Origin: Verminephrobacter eiseniae EF01-2
GTDB taxonomy: Bacteria; Pseudomonadota; Gammaproteobacteria; Burkholderiales; Burkholderiaceae_C
Direction: 5' to 3'
Length of the DNA: 64,000 nt
Assembly (NCBI RefSeq): GCF_000015565.1
Contig: NC_008786.1
Coordinates: 3,224,001 to 3,288,000, forward strand
Shown: positions 1-9,835 of the stretch, in pieces
Numbering within the stretch: the stretch's first letter is position 1
Layout: each line of letters begins with the position of its first letter
The notes under the pieces: model-generated
Told to the model about the DNA's origin: nothing
Databases searched by the model: none
What the model saw: the letters and a program-made list of their open reading frames with translations, nothing else
Program-made: the position numbers and the translations under genes

Positions 1-654
1 CTGCTGGTGGGCCTGGTGTTTTTCTTTCTGCTCGACAAGGCCGAGCTTTGGCACCATGGGCACGAGCATGGCCACGCCGTGCGTGGTACGGACGGGCACG
101 GCCATGCCGGGTCTGATGCGCATGCGCATGCGCATGGCCATGCCGGGCGTGACACGGGCGGGCCTGGCCCGAATGAGCACGCGCACCGGCACGATGGCCC
201 GCGCACGGGCGGCTGGGCGGTGCTCACCGGGGACGGCGTGCATTGCTTTGGCGATGGCATCCTGATTGCATCGGCCTTCATGGCCGACATCCGCCTGGGC
301 GTGCTGGCGGCGGTATCGGTGCTGGTGCACGAGGTGCCGCACCATATGGGCGACCTGGTGGTGCTGTGCCAGACCAACCCCAGCCAGCGCATCGCGCTGC
401 TCAAAGTGTCGCTGGCCGGCGCCGTGACGGTGCTCGGCGGCGTGGCGGGCTATTTCCTGGTCGGGCAGTTGCAGGACTTTCTGCCGTATTTCCTGGTGCT
501 GGCGTCGAGCAGCTTTGTCTATGTGGCGCTGGCCGATCTGATTCCCCAACTGCAAAAGCGCCTGACGGCCCGGGCGACGCTGGTCCAGATCGTCTGGCTG
601 CTCGTCGGCATGGCGCTGGTCACGCTGGTGCGCGCGCTGGCCGACAGGCATTGA
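1..654 (+). CDS. ZIP-family divalent metal transporter, 5' truncated by window edge
   Basis: The frame is open from base 1, so the start lies outside the window and the first GTG at 7 is probably internal. The visible part holds a long His/Gly-rich loop (about residues 16-62, counting from that GTG), typical of the variable metal-binding loop of ZIP proteins. HCFGDG (79-84) and HEVPHHMGD (108-116) follow; they match the paired metal-site motifs of helices IV and V in LIV-1-type ZIP transporters, with the usual Asn of the first motif replaced by Cys. Hydrophobic helices then run to the end. The family moves Zn2+ or other divalent cations across the inner membrane. Specificity cannot be read here. 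It faces the response regulator tail to tail. Confidence 0.85.
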   Translation: MLVGLVFFFLLDKAELWHHGHEHGHAVRGTDGHGHAGSDAHAHAHGHAGRDTGGPGPNEHAHRHDGPRTGGWAVLTGDGVHCFGDGILIASAFMADIRLGVLAAVSVLVHEVPHHMGDLVVLCQTNPSQRIALLKVSLAGAVTVLGGVAGYFLVGQLQDFLPYFLVLASSSFVYVALADLIPQLQKRLTARATLVQIVWLLVGMALVTLVRALADRH

Positions 655-766
655 ATGCCTGGCCGGTGGCGCTGGATGGCCGGCCGCGCCCTGCTTTTCT
701 GAGCGCCGCCGGGGCCTGATCGGCCGGTGCACCGGCCCCTGCGATGGGGCCGCAGGGGGCCTGGAC

Positions 767-1528
767 TTAGCGGGCCAGCTCTGCGCGCACCGCAGCGACC
801 TGGCGGCGCGAGACGGTCAGCAGTTCGGTCGAGCCTTGCAGCCGCACGGCCCAGCCTTCGCCCTCCTCGGGGTCGTAGTGCTTTTCCAGCGCGCGCATCG
901 CGCGGCGCGCCACCAGCGCGTTGCGGTGGATGCGCAGCAAGTGCGGCGCAAACCGGGCTTGCAGCTCGCCCAGGGAGCTGTCGAGGATGTAGCTGCGCGT
1001 GGTGGTGCGCACGGTCACATACTTTTGCTCGGCCTTGAAGTACAGCACCTCGGCCAGCGGCAGGCGCTCGGTGCGGCCCCGGTCCTGGATCAGCAGGGTT
1101 TCGCCTTCGGGCAGGTCGGGGGCCGGCGCCGGCGCCGTGGCCGCAGCGGGCTTGCGCTGCGCCTTGGCCAGGGCTTGCAGCAGGCGCTCGCGGCGCACCG
1201 GCTTGGTCAGGTAGTCCACGGCGTCGAGCTCGAACGCGCTGACCGCGTGGCTGGTGTGCGCGGTCACGAACACCACGGACGGGGGCAGCGGCAGGGTGCG
1301 CAGCGCGTGGGCCAGGGTCAGGCCGTCTTGCCCGGGCATGTGGATGTCCAGCAGCACCAGGTCGAAAGCGCGCCCGCCGGTGGGGGTCAGCAGCGCCATG
1401 GTCTCGGCCGCGTTGGCGGCCTCGGCCACCGTGCCGCGCCGGATGTCGGCGCTGCCCACGCAGTCCGACAGCAGGCTGCGCAGGCGGCTGCGCGCCAGCG
1501 CTTCGTCGTCAACGATGAGGATATTCAT
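767..1528 (-). CDS. LytTR-type response regulator (AlgR/LytR family)
   Basis: A 253-residue two-component regulator. The N-terminal receiver domain (about 1-120) has the acidic pair near residues 7-8, the phosphoacceptor Asp61 in LLDIHMPG, and the conserved Lys109 in YLTKP. The C-terminal half (about 150-250) is a LytTR DNA-binding domain with the typical LYFKAEQKYVTV strand and LLRIHRNALV segment. Length matches AlgR. The cognate histidine kinase is usually adjacent, but none is present in the 525 bases upstream, so this is an orphan in the window. It starts at an ATG and overlaps nothing. Its target genes cannot be inferred. Confidence 0.88.
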   Translation of the reverse strand: MNILIVDDEALARSRLRSLLSDCVGSADIRRGTVAEAANAAETMALLTPTGGRAFDLVLLDIHMPGQDGLTLAHALRTLPLPPSVVFVTAHTSHAVSAFELDAVDYLTKPVRRERLLQALAKAQRKPAAATAPAPAPDLPEGETLLIQDRGRTERLPLAEVLYFKAEQKYVTVRTTTRSYILDSSLGELQARFAPHLLRIHRNALVARRAMRALEKHYDPEEGEGWAVRLQGSTELLTVSRRQVAAVRAELAR

Positions 1529-2053
1529 GCGCCTTGCCTTCCTTTGCCGGCAACCCGCGCCATGCCGGTCTTGCCGCCCGCCGCTGGCTTCGGGCGCCCG
1601 GGGTGGGTCCGTGGGGGGCGGTCCATCGGCCTGGCCCCTTGCCGAAAGCCGTTGTCATGGTAGCGCCGACTGTGCGGGCCGTGGCGCCGGTTACAAGCGC
1701 TGCGCCGGCCATCGGCGCGCCGATGCCTGGGCGCGGCAGGACAGGCCGGCGGCGGCGCACGCAGCAGGGCGGGGGAATCCGTCGGCAAAGCGCAACACGG
1801 CGCTGCCCGCAGCCTGCGCAGCGACGCTGGCGGCGCCGGACCGCCACGGCGAGACCGGCGGGTTCATCGCGCAGCGCCCGGCGCTGCGCGCTGGCGCCGG
1901 GTGCGCAGAGGATCGGAGGCGGTGCCGCAAGAGGCCCGGCAGACCCAAGAGGCCGGCATGCCATCCCGGCCATGGGTGCCGGGTGTGCCGGGTGTGCCGG
2001 GTGTGCCGGGTGTGCCGGGGGTGCCGGCTTTGGGGCCGCATGTCGATGACGGC
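1529..2053. other. Intergenic region without a convincing gene
   Basis: Several frames are open here, but their products are Arg/Pro/Ala-rich with no domain-like pattern, which is what random high-GC sequence gives. The only structure seen is a short 9-bp tandem repeat near the TRAP permease end, annotated separately. The promoter of the response regulator should lie in the left part; no clear -10/-35 pair was found. Confidence 0.5.
1974..2025. repeat. 9-bp tandem repeat (GCCGGGTGT)
   Basis: Four perfect GGGTGTGCC units, flanked by degenerate units on both sides, lie 29 bases beyond the stop of the TRAP large permease. It is a simple-sequence tract with no coding role seen. Confidence 0.85.
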
Positions 2054-3775
2054 TTACTTCTTCTCTTGGGTCAATGAGTCCTGGAAGGCTTTCAGCGGGT
2101 CATCGGCGGAGGTCTCATCGGTGTTCTGCGGCGGGGCGTCGATGTCCATGTGCACCTTGTCCAGGTCATACACCACATCCTTGTCCAGGCCGCTGGAGAC
2201 GATGCCGGGGAAACAGATGACCAGCAGCACCATCAGCAGTTGTATCAGCACGAAGGGCACGGCGCCCCGGTAGATTTGCATCGTGGTCACTGGCTGGATC
2301 ATCTTTTGGCTGACCTTGTCCAGGTACTCGTTGGCGGGTGCCACGCTGCGCAGGTAAAACAGTGCAAAGCCGAACGGCGGGTGCATGAACGAGGTCTGCA
2401 TGTTGATGCCCAGCAGCACGCCGAACCAGATCAGGTCTATGCCCAGTTTGGCGGCCACTGGCGCCAGCAGCGGCACGACGATGAACGACAGTTCGAAGAA
2501 GTCCAGAAAGAACGCCAGAAAAAAGATCATCGCGTTGACCGCGATCAAAAAGCCCAACTGGCCGCCAGGCAGGCCGGTCAGCAGATGTTCGACCCACACC
2601 GGGCCGTCTACGCCCTGGAAGGTCAGGCCAAAGATCGTCGCGCCCAGCAGGATGAACATCACGAAGCACGACAGCTTGGTGGTCGTGTTCACCGCCTGGC
2701 GCAGCAGTTCCATGCTCAGGCGCCCGCGCAGCATGGCCATGATGAGCGCGCCCAGCGCGCCCATTGCGCCGCCCTCGGTGGGCGTGGCCACGCCCAGGAA
2801 GATGGTGCCCAGCACCAGGAAGATCAGCAGCAGCGGCGGGATCAGCACAAAGGTCACGCGCTCGGCGATGCGCGAGAGCAGGCCCAGGCCGGTGATTTTG
2901 TTGATGCCGGCGGCCACGAAGGCCAGCAGCACGCCGCAGCACAGCGCGACGACGATGGTTTCGTCCAGCGCCACATGCCCGACGGTTTCTCCCGACCACC
3001 AACTGTGCAGCGCGGGCATCTGGTAGCCCACGGCGATGGTGGCCGCGCTGCAGATGGCCATCAGTGTCAGCAGCGAGGGCAGGCCGCTGCGGCCATCGTC
3101 TTCGCGCAGCGAGCGCGCTTGCGGCGGCAGGGCCGGCACCAGGTGCGGTTTGAACAGCGCCAGCAAGATCACATAGCCGGCATAGCAGCCGGTCAGCAGC
3201 AGGCCGGGCAGGAAGGCGCCCTTGTACATATCGCCCACCGAGCGGCCGAGCTGGTTGGCCAGGATGATCAGCACCAGCGACGGCGGGATGATCTGCGCCA
3301 GCGTGCCGGAGGCGGCGATCACGCCGGCCGCCAGGCGCCGGTCATAGCCGTAGCGCAGCATGATCGGCAGCGAGATCAGGCCCATCGAGATCACCGACGC
3401 CGCCACCACGCCAGTGGTGGCGGCCAGCAATGCGCCGACGAAGACCACCGCCAGCGCCAGGCCGCCACGGACGGGGCCGAACAGTTGGCCAATGGTTTCG
3501 AGCAGGTCTTCGGCCATGCCGCTGCGCTCCAGGATCAGCCCCATCAGCGTGAAGAACGGGATCGCCAGCAAGGTGTCGTTCTCCATGATGCCGAAGATCC
3601 GCAGCGGCACCGCCTGCAACAGGGACGCATTCAATACGCCCAGTTCGATGCCGACGAACGCAAAGAACAGGCCGCAGGCGCCCAGGCTGAAGGCCACCGG
3701 AAAGCCGAGCAGCAAAAAGACGATCAGCCCCGCGAACATGATCGGGGCCAGGTTCTGGGTGAGAAATAATTCCAT
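2054..3775 (-). CDS. TRAP transporter large permease (DctM family)
   Basis: A 573-residue membrane protein, longer than the usual ~430-residue DctM. It has many hydrophobic segments and family signatures: an early FxLGFPVAFSLG helix, an AATTGVVAASV segment, a second-half GVATPTEGGAMGALGAL segment, and a MHPPFGFALFYLR motif near the C-terminus. The extra length is an inserted hydrophilic and hydrophobic stretch around residues 220-300 and a polar tail after about 530, as in the larger TRAP permeases. It forms the ion-coupled translocation unit for organic acids together with the DctQ subunit just upstream (17-bp gap). No DctP receptor gene is nearby, so the substrate is unknown. Confidence 0.9.
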   Translation of the reverse strand: MELFLTQNLAPIMFAGLIVFLLLGFPVAFSLGACGLFFAFVGIELGVLNASLLQAVPLRIFGIMENDTLLAIPFFTLMGLILERSGMAEDLLETIGQLFGPVRGGLALAVVFVGALLAATTGVVAASVISMGLISLPIMLRYGYDRRLAAGVIAASGTLAQIIPPSLVLIILANQLGRSVGDMYKGAFLPGLLLTGCYAGYVILLALFKPHLVPALPPQARSLREDDGRSGLPSLLTLMAICSAATIAVGYQMPALHSWWSGETVGHVALDETIVVALCCGVLLAFVAAGINKITGLGLLSRIAERVTFVLIPPLLLIFLVLGTIFLGVATPTEGGAMGALGALIMAMLRGRLSMELLRQAVNTTTKLSCFVMFILLGATIFGLTFQGVDGPVWVEHLLTGLPGGQLGFLIAVNAMIFFLAFFLDFFELSFIVVPLLAPVAAKLGIDLIWFGVLLGINMQTSFMHPPFGFALFYLRSVAPANEYLDKVSQKMIQPVTTMQIYRGAVPFVLIQLLMVLLVICFPGIVSSGLDKDVVYDLDKVHMDIDAPPQNTDETSADDPLKAFQDSLTQEKK

Positions 3776-3792
3776 GGTCTGCGCGCCCGTGC

Positions 3793-4428
3793 TCAGACGC
3801 TCTGGCTGCCGCGCTGGCCCTTGCCGGCTTCGGCCAGGCGGCGGATGGATTCAGCCAGCGCCTGCTCGCTGGTCTGCTGCGCCTTTTTCGCGCCGGGGTC
3901 TTCGATCAGGCCCTGCAGGAAAGCGATGCGCTTGATCAACTCCGAGCCGCCTTGCAGCAGCAGCAAGCCAAAGCCCAGCGGCATCATCAGGTACACCGGC
4001 CAGCGGATCAGGCCGCCGGCGTTGTTCGACATTTCGCCCGAGCGGTAGGCGTTCTCGAAGAACGGCTGGCCATACCAGAGGACGGCCAGGCACATCGGCG
4101 CGAGAAAGAAGATCAGGCCGAAGATGTCGATCCAGATTTGCGTGCGCCGCGACAGCCGGCTGGCGATCACATCGACCTTCACATGCTCGCCCTGGAGCAG
4201 CGTATAGCCGGCGGCGAGCAGGAACGAGGCGGAAAACAGGTACCACTGCACTTCCAGAAATGCGTTCGAGCTGGTGCTCAGGACCTTGCGCACCACGGCA
4301 TTGACGCCGCTGATCACGACCGAGGCCAGAATCAGCCAGATCACATATTTGCCGATCTGGCTGCTGAGCCAGTCGATCTTTCTGGAGCATTGGAGCAAAG
4401 CCTGCATGATGGTGTCTCTCTTCGACAT
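3793..4428 (-). CDS. TRAP transporter small permease (DctQ family)
   Basis: About 211 residues with four membrane segments (roughly 30-50, 65-85, 105-125 and 145-165), the DctQ layout. The conserved GEHVKVDV motif in the first periplasmic/cytoplasmic turn is clear. The ATG at 4428 is preferred because GGGAGA lies just upstream at suitable spacing; an in-frame ATG at 4446 would add six residues and include that Shine-Dalgarno. The C-terminal ~40 residues are polar and probably helical. It pairs with the large permease downstream in the same operon. Confidence 0.88.
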   Translation of the reverse strand: MSKRDTIMQALLQCSRKIDWLSSQIGKYVIWLILASVVISGVNAVVRKVLSTSSNAFLEVQWYLFSASFLLAAGYTLLQGEHVKVDVIASRLSRRTQIWIDIFGLIFFLAPMCLAVLWYGQPFFENAYRSGEMSNNAGGLIRWPVYLMMPLGFGLLLLQGGSELIKRIAFLQGLIEDPGAKKAQQTSEQALAESIRRLAEAGKGQRGSQSV

Positions 4429-4779
4429 GGTGGTGTCTCCCTTCAAAAAAGCGGCGCGTGCCGGATGCCGGCCCGTGCGCCCAAGCCGGCGGCAGCGTGG
4501 CCAACGGCTGCCGTGGGCGCGATTTTACGGAGCCGGGCCGGCCCGGCAGTCCCGGGTAAGCCCGGGCGGGCGCGCTGGCGCCGGTCTTGCTGCGCCACCG
4601 ATCGGTGATGGCGCCAGGTCGGACAGGAAGCATCGATCCCCATCGACGGCATACACCGGGCAAAGCCGGAGCGGCTCATCCGCGACGGCCACCCACCCGC
4701 CGTCGTGCGCGATAACCTACCAAGTATGCTCCGATGAAAACTTTACGTAACTACAAAACGAAATGACGATGACGGCACA
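4429..4779. other. Intergenic region between TRAP genes and brnTA
   Basis: This divergent control region serves the leftward TRAP genes and the rightward brnTA pair. No gene is seen. The right end is locally AT-rich (about 4705-4765) and contains TTTACGTAA, a short palindrome suitable for a ribbon-helix-helix repressor such as BrnA. This operator assignment is only suggestive. Confidence 0.4.
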
Positions 4780-5127
4780 GTGGAACTTGAATGGGATGCC
4801 GGCAAAGCGGCACGAAACCTGAACGAGCATGGCGTTTCCTTCGAGGATGCCGCGCTCGTTTTTTACGACCCCGGGCGGATCGAAGCCTGCGACGGACGCG
4901 AGGACTACGGGGAAGATCGATGGGCCACGATCGGGTTTGCCCACTCGGCTGTCCTGTATGTGGTCTACACCGTTCGACGCGGGCAAACCATCCGCCTCAT
5001 CTCTGCGAGGAAAGCCAATGCCGACGAAAGAAAGCAATATCGTCAAGCGAACCGTCGACCTGAAGAACCCGCCGCCTCTGACTGCCGGGCAGAAGGCGCG
5101 ATTGGATGCCGTGGCGGCCATGCCTGA
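4780..5127 (+). CDS. brnT: BrnT-type ribonuclease toxin
   Basis: The first ~85 residues match the BrnT fold: ELEWDAGKAARNLNEHGVSF at the start, then a DPGR turn, GEDRWATIGF, VVYTVRRG and the IRLISARKANADERKQY segment that ends typical BrnT proteins. BrnT toxins cut RNA and are neutralised by the BrnA antitoxin. The start is GTG, the only in-frame start before the conserved N-terminus. The frame runs on to 115 residues, about 20 more than usual, and overlaps brnA by 110 bases. The tail has no BrnT-like sequence, so it may be a chance extension after a lost stop. Confidence 0.85.
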   Translation: MELEWDAGKAARNLNEHGVSFEDAALVFYDPGRIEACDGREDYGEDRWATIGFAHSAVLYVVYTVRRGQTIRLISARKANADERKQYRQANRRPEEPAASDCRAEGAIGCRGGHA

Positions 5128-5338
5128 TGCGCAGATCGACGACAGCGATGCCCCGTTTCTGCCGGATGCCGTCTGGACGAAAGCCGCAGTGCAGTTGCCG
5201 CACACCAAGCGGCAAATCACGTTGCGTATCGATGCGGAAGTGCTGGATTTTTTCAAGCACACGGGCAAGCGGTATCAGTCCCGCATCAATGCCGTGCTGC
5301 GCTCCTACGTGCAAGCGCACAAGGCGCACGCGAAATGA
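5018..5338 (+). CDS. brnA: BrnA-type antitoxin
   Basis: A 106-residue protein whose C-terminal half (about 45-100) is the BrnA pattern: DAPFLPDAVW, then TKRQITLRIDAEVLDFFK, GKRYQSRINAVLRSYV, a ribbon-helix-helix DNA-binding module. BrnA binds and inhibits BrnT and represses the operon. Its ATG lies inside brnT, so the two genes are translationally coupled. A palindromic mobile element begins 70 bases after its stop, and a truncated gene on the other strand runs into its 3' side. The module may therefore have arrived with a rearrangement here. Confidence 0.87.
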   Translation: MPTKESNIVKRTVDLKNPPPLTAGQKARLDAVAAMPDAQIDDSDAPFLPDAVWTKAAVQLPHTKRQITLRIDAEVLDFFKHTGKRYQSRINAVLRSYVQAHKAHAK

Positions 5339-5344
5339 GCAGCA

Positions 5345-5778
5345 GGCCGGGCATTTCCGCGCCTGCCTGGCGCAAGCGGGCTGCCAAGTCCGGGGCCTGG
5401 TGCTCTGGTGTCGCGTCACCGATCATCTGTCGGTCTGCGCTGGCCATCGAAGCGCATCGCGGCGTTGCATCGCTTGCCAATACAGCTCGGTATGGGCTGC
5501 GCGATGCGCCTTGCGCTGCGCTCCGATGGCTGCGCGCAGCCTACGATATCTGATCCGTGACGCGACACTAGCGCCAGACCCTGCGCGCCATGGCCCGGCG
5601 TGGCCGCCAGCGCCTGAGCGCGTGCTCCATTGCGCCCGGCCACCAGCCAAGCCATGCGCGGATGACCGATGCGCGGATGACCGGTCAGTGCGCGGCAGAT
5701 GCGCGCGCCAAAGTTGCCGTAGCCGCCAAGAACCAGGGCGGTGGCTGGCGTGGTGGGTGCGTGGTGGGAGGTGCCATG
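5345..5778 (-). pseudogene. Saccharopine-dehydrogenase-like gene remnant, interrupted by palindromic element
   Basis: Read on the minus strand, the 5' part gives a Rossmann start, ALVLGGYGNFGARICRAL, then WLVAGRNGARAQALAA and GLAL. This is the N-terminal NAD(P)-binding pattern of the saccharopine dehydrogenase-like family. The reading is then cut by the element at 5409-5567. Just past the element the expected continuation, HQAPDLAARLRQAGAE, reappears in a different frame. The element is 159 bp, and with the 4-bp site it adds 163 bases, which explains the frame shift. The gene ends abruptly at about 5345, next to brnA. It is non-functional. Confidence 0.75.
5409..5567 (+). mobile_element. Palindromic CYRG element, copy 1 (159 bp)
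   Basis: The ends are TGTCGCGTCAC and GTGACGCGACA; flanks are CTGG (5405-5408) and CTAG (5568-5571). Compared with the 158-bp form it has one extra base near the centre (AATACAGCTCGG instead of AATACGCTCGG). It sits inside the saccharopine-dehydrogenase remnant, entering in the same codon phase as the other intragenic copies, but the extra base breaks the frame. Confidence 0.94.
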
Positions 5779-5797
5779 GCCCGGATCGGTCCCCGGA

Positions 5798-6894
5798 TCA
5801 GTCGATGACGGCAATGCCTTTGATCTGGGCAAACACGGACTGGCCCGGTGCCAGCGCCAGCGCCTGGGCCGAGCGCTGCGTGACCCGCGCCAGCAGGCGT
5901 GTGGGGCCGACATCGAGCGCCACCATGTGCTGGCCGGGGCTGTCCTGCGCCAGCGCCACCACGGTGGCGGGCAGGATGTTCAGGATGCTGCTTTCGCGGG
6001 CAGCGGCCAGCGCCAGGCTCACGTCGCGCGCCTGCACGCGCAGGCGGATCGGCGCGCCCGCTGCGCGCGCCGCCGGGCTGACCAGCAGCAACTGTCCGCC
6101 GGCAAACGCCACGGTGGCGATATGGTCCTGCGCATCGTGGCGCAGCACCCGGCCTTCGATCACCGTGGCCGCCGCATCGCCATGGGCCAGGGGCAGGTCC
6201 AGGCGCACGAGCAACTCCTCGGTGCGCCCCTGGGCCAGCACGCGCCCGGCCTGCAACAGCACCAGATGCCCGGCCAGCCTGGCGACCTCGTCGAGCGCAT
6301 GGCTGACATACAGCACCGGGATGTCCAGCCCGCGCTGCAGCCGCTCCAGATAGGGCAGCAGTTCGGCCTTGCGCGGCGCGTCGAGCGCGGCCAGCGGCTC
6401 GTCCATCAGCAGCAGGCGGGGGCTGGTGGCCAGCGCCCGGGCCAGCGCGACGCGCTGGCGCTCGCCGCCCGACAGCGCCTGCGGGCGGCGCTCCATCAGC
6501 GGGCCTATGCCGAGCAACTCCACGGCCTGCTCCAGCGCCACCCGGCGCCGGGCCGGGGCGGTGCGCCGCAGCCCATAGGCAATGTTGCCGCGCACGCTCA
6601 GATGCTCGAACAGGCTGGCCTCCTGGAACACATAGCCCAGGCCGCGCTGGTGCGTGGCGCGCCAGATGCGCAGCGCGTCGTCCTGCCAGATGTCGCCGTT
6701 GACCAGCACGCGGCCCGGCTGCGCGCGCACGAGTCCGGCGATCGCGCGCAGGCAGCTGGTCTTGCCGCAGCCCGAGGGGCCAAACAAGGCCGTCACGCCG
6801 CGCCCGGGCAAGCGCAGATCGACATCCAGCGTGAAGCCGGGGTACGCCAGTCGCAACTGCGCGATGATCTGCGCCGATTCGGCGCCCGCTGCCA

Positions 6895-6895
<1 letters not shown>
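5798..6895 (-). CDS. modC: Molybdate ABC transporter ATP-binding protein
   Basis: 365 residues. The ABC domain has Walker A GPSGCGKT (39-46), the Q-loop in GLGYVFQEASLFEHLSV, the signature LSGGERQRVALARAL, and Walker B LLLMDEPLAALD. After about residue 290 comes a MOP-type molybdate-binding domain (SSILNILPATV ... VFAQIKGIAVI), which identifies ModC rather than a generic importer ATPase. It powers molybdate uptake for molybdoenzymes. The start ATG overlaps the modB stop by one base (TGATG), so the two genes are translationally coupled. Confidence 0.95.
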
Positions 6896-8391
<1,496 letters not shown>

Positions 8392-8437
8392 AAAGTATAG
8401 GACAGGCGCCGGCCGCCAACGGGTCGCCGATCAACCG

Positions 8438-8493
8438 CCCACTGACCATCCACTGACGGCCCACTGACGGCCCACTGACCACCCATTGACCGC
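8438..8493. repeat. 11-bp tandem repeat (CCACTGACNNC)
   Basis: About five units of a degenerate 11-mer with core CCACTGAC lie between modA and tRNA-Arg. The function is unknown, and it may affect the modA leader. Confidence 0.75.
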
Positions 8494-8596
8494 CAGCCGT
8501 CCCGGCGACGTCCCCGGCAGCGTGCCCGCGCGCCGATCCGCCAGAGGGCGGCAACAAAAAAATGGCGGACTTGCGCGGCCGCCTGGAAATTCTGCC

Positions 8597-8602
8597 TATA
8601 AT
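8597..8602 (+). promoter_or_regulatory. -10 box of the tRNA-Arg promoter
   Basis: A perfect TATAAT lies 10 bases before the tRNA, followed by a GC-rich GCCGGGC discriminator typical of stable-RNA promoters. The -35 is less clear: TTGCGC at 8571-8576 leaves a long 20-base spacer. Confidence 0.7.
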
Positions 8603-8612
8603 GCCGGGCTTG

Positions 8613-8689
8613 GCGGCTGTAGCTCAGTTGGATAGAGTACTTGGCTACGAACCAAGGGGTCGTGGGTTCGATTCCTGCCAGCCGCACCA
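8613..8689 (+). tRNA. tRNA-Arg (anticodon ACG)
   Basis: A 77-base cloverleaf. The acceptor stem GCGGCTG pairs with CAGCCGC, followed by discriminator A and an encoded CCA. The anticodon stem-loop is CTTGG-CTACGAA-CCAAG with anticodon ACG, and the T-arm carries GGTTCGATTCC. It decodes CGU/CGC/CGA arginine codons after A34-to-inosine editing. It stands alone with its own promoter and terminator. Confidence 0.97.
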
Positions 8690-8730
8690 CAGTATTGAAC
8701 GTATCGAACGATCGAACGTCCAGCCTCGAA

Positions 8731-8762
8731 CGCCCAACCGCTACCGGTTGGGCGTTTTTTTT
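8731..8762 (+). terminator. Rho-independent terminator of tRNA-Arg
   Basis: A ten-pair stem CGCCCAACCG / CGGTTGGGCG closes a short CTAC loop and runs straight into eight T residues. It is the strongest intrinsic terminator in the window. Confidence 0.95.
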
Positions 8763-8962
8763 GACTCCGCACATCGCCGGGTTGCAGGCCATCGTGCGTG
8801 TGCCGCCCGGCGCCAGCCAGCAGGCCCCGGCAGGCCCCGGCAGACCATTCCCGCCGGCTTGCCTTTGCGTTGCGTCGTCGATCCCCGGCCGGGGCCGCCC
8901 GGATGCGGCTCGCTCCCATGCCTGTCGAAGCAGGGCGGCATGGGACAGGGGGGTACCAGGAA

Positions 8963-9781
8963 TCAAACGCTGCGACCGCCCACCATGACCGATTCTTCCT
9001 GCGGCGTGAGCAACGGGCCATCGAGCGTGACACGCGAATGGTCGTTGCGGAACCTGGCGATGATGGGCCTTAGTTCTTCCTTGACATGCTTTTCGCTCTG
9101 GCCATTGAACAGGTGGCCGAGCAAGCCACGGCGCAGATCGCTGGTGCCGAGAAACCAATCGGCGATCGGGAACGTGAGGTTCATGTTGTACTTCATCATG
9201 ATCCCCGGGTTGTGATGGGCCGTGTGGTGGCGCCGGATCGTGTTCACGAACGGGACGTTGCGCACGAACCAATTGTCGTGCACATGGCAGCAGTAGTGGA
9301 AGGTCTCATAGATCAGGTACTGCGCGAGCATCGTCACGAAGACGACGTAGCCGGCGTTGGCGTTGACGATCAGCGCGGCGAGCCAGCCCAGCATGAGTCC
9401 GCCCGCACCCAGCGTGAGCAGCACGCGCCACGGAAAAAACACGATGCGGAACTCGCGCGCGGTGTCGATCGTGGGTTCGAGGTCGGTAAAGTACTGGTGG
9501 TGCTGGCGCGTGTGGCGCTCGTAGATGGCACGCAGCGCAAAAACGTCGATGCGCTCGTGCATCACATGCCGGTGCATGAACCATTCGACGAAATTGCCGG
9601 CGATGAAGACCGGCGCCAGCAGCAGCCATTCCCAGCCGGCGTCCTGCATCTGGCGCAGACAGTACCCGATGGCGGCGATGCCTGCGCCGTACAGCACGGC
9701 GACATGCAGCAATCCACTGTACGAAGGACTGATCCCGGCTTGGTACTGCGCGCGGAACTTGCGCTGGCGTTCGGTCATCAT
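8963..9781 (-). CDS. Fatty acid hydroxylase / sterol desaturase family membrane protein
   Basis: About 272 residues. It carries the di-iron histidine boxes of this family in order: HRHVMH, HTRQHHQ, FHYCCH and RRHHTAHHN, with hydrophobic helices between them. Members use O2 at a membrane di-iron site to hydroxylate or desaturate lipids; the substrate is not evident. The start at 9781 is chosen for the Shine-Dalgarno AGGAGA seven bases before it, rather than the ATG at 9799. It lies 55 bases after mdcH on the same strand, and that gap contains an AT-rich motif also found in front of the mdc operon. It may therefore be co-transcribed or co-regulated. Confidence 0.85.
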   Translation of the reverse strand: MMTERQRKFRAQYQAGISPSYSGLLHVAVLYGAGIAAIGYCLRQMQDAGWEWLLLAPVFIAGNFVEWFMHRHVMHERIDVFALRAIYERHTRQHHQYFTDLEPTIDTAREFRIVFFPWRVLLTLGAGGLMLGWLAALIVNANAGYVVFVTMLAQYLIYETFHYCCHVHDNWFVRNVPFVNTIRRHHTAHHNPGIMMKYNMNLTFPIADWFLGTSDLRRGLLGHLFNGQSEKHVKEELRPIIARFRNDHSRVTLDGPLLTPQEESVMVGGRSV

Positions 9782-9812
9782 GCGCTGCTCTCCTGTCACT
9801 GGCGTGCGTTTA

Positions 9813-9824
9813 ATATATCAGTTG
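9813..9824 (-). promoter_or_regulatory. Candidate operator CAACTGATATAT before the hydroxylase gene
   Basis: On the minus strand this reads CAACTGATATAT, identical over 12 bases to the motif upstream of the mdc operon (17505-17516). It stands out as an AT-rich island in GC-rich DNA, 32 bases before the hydroxylase ATG. It resembles half of the palindrome TCTAATATATTAGA at 20173-20186. Confidence 0.45.
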
Positions 9825-9835
9825 AATTTTTCACG

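Noticed and set aside
658..766. GC-rich inverted repeats between the ZIP and response-regulator genes as a bidirectional terminator
   Set aside because: Stems are possible, but no run of T follows on either strand, so it is not called.
2150..3769. 539-residue plus-strand open frame opposite the TRAP permease
   Set aside because: Gln/His/Arg-rich antisense translation of membrane helices; no protein-like pattern.
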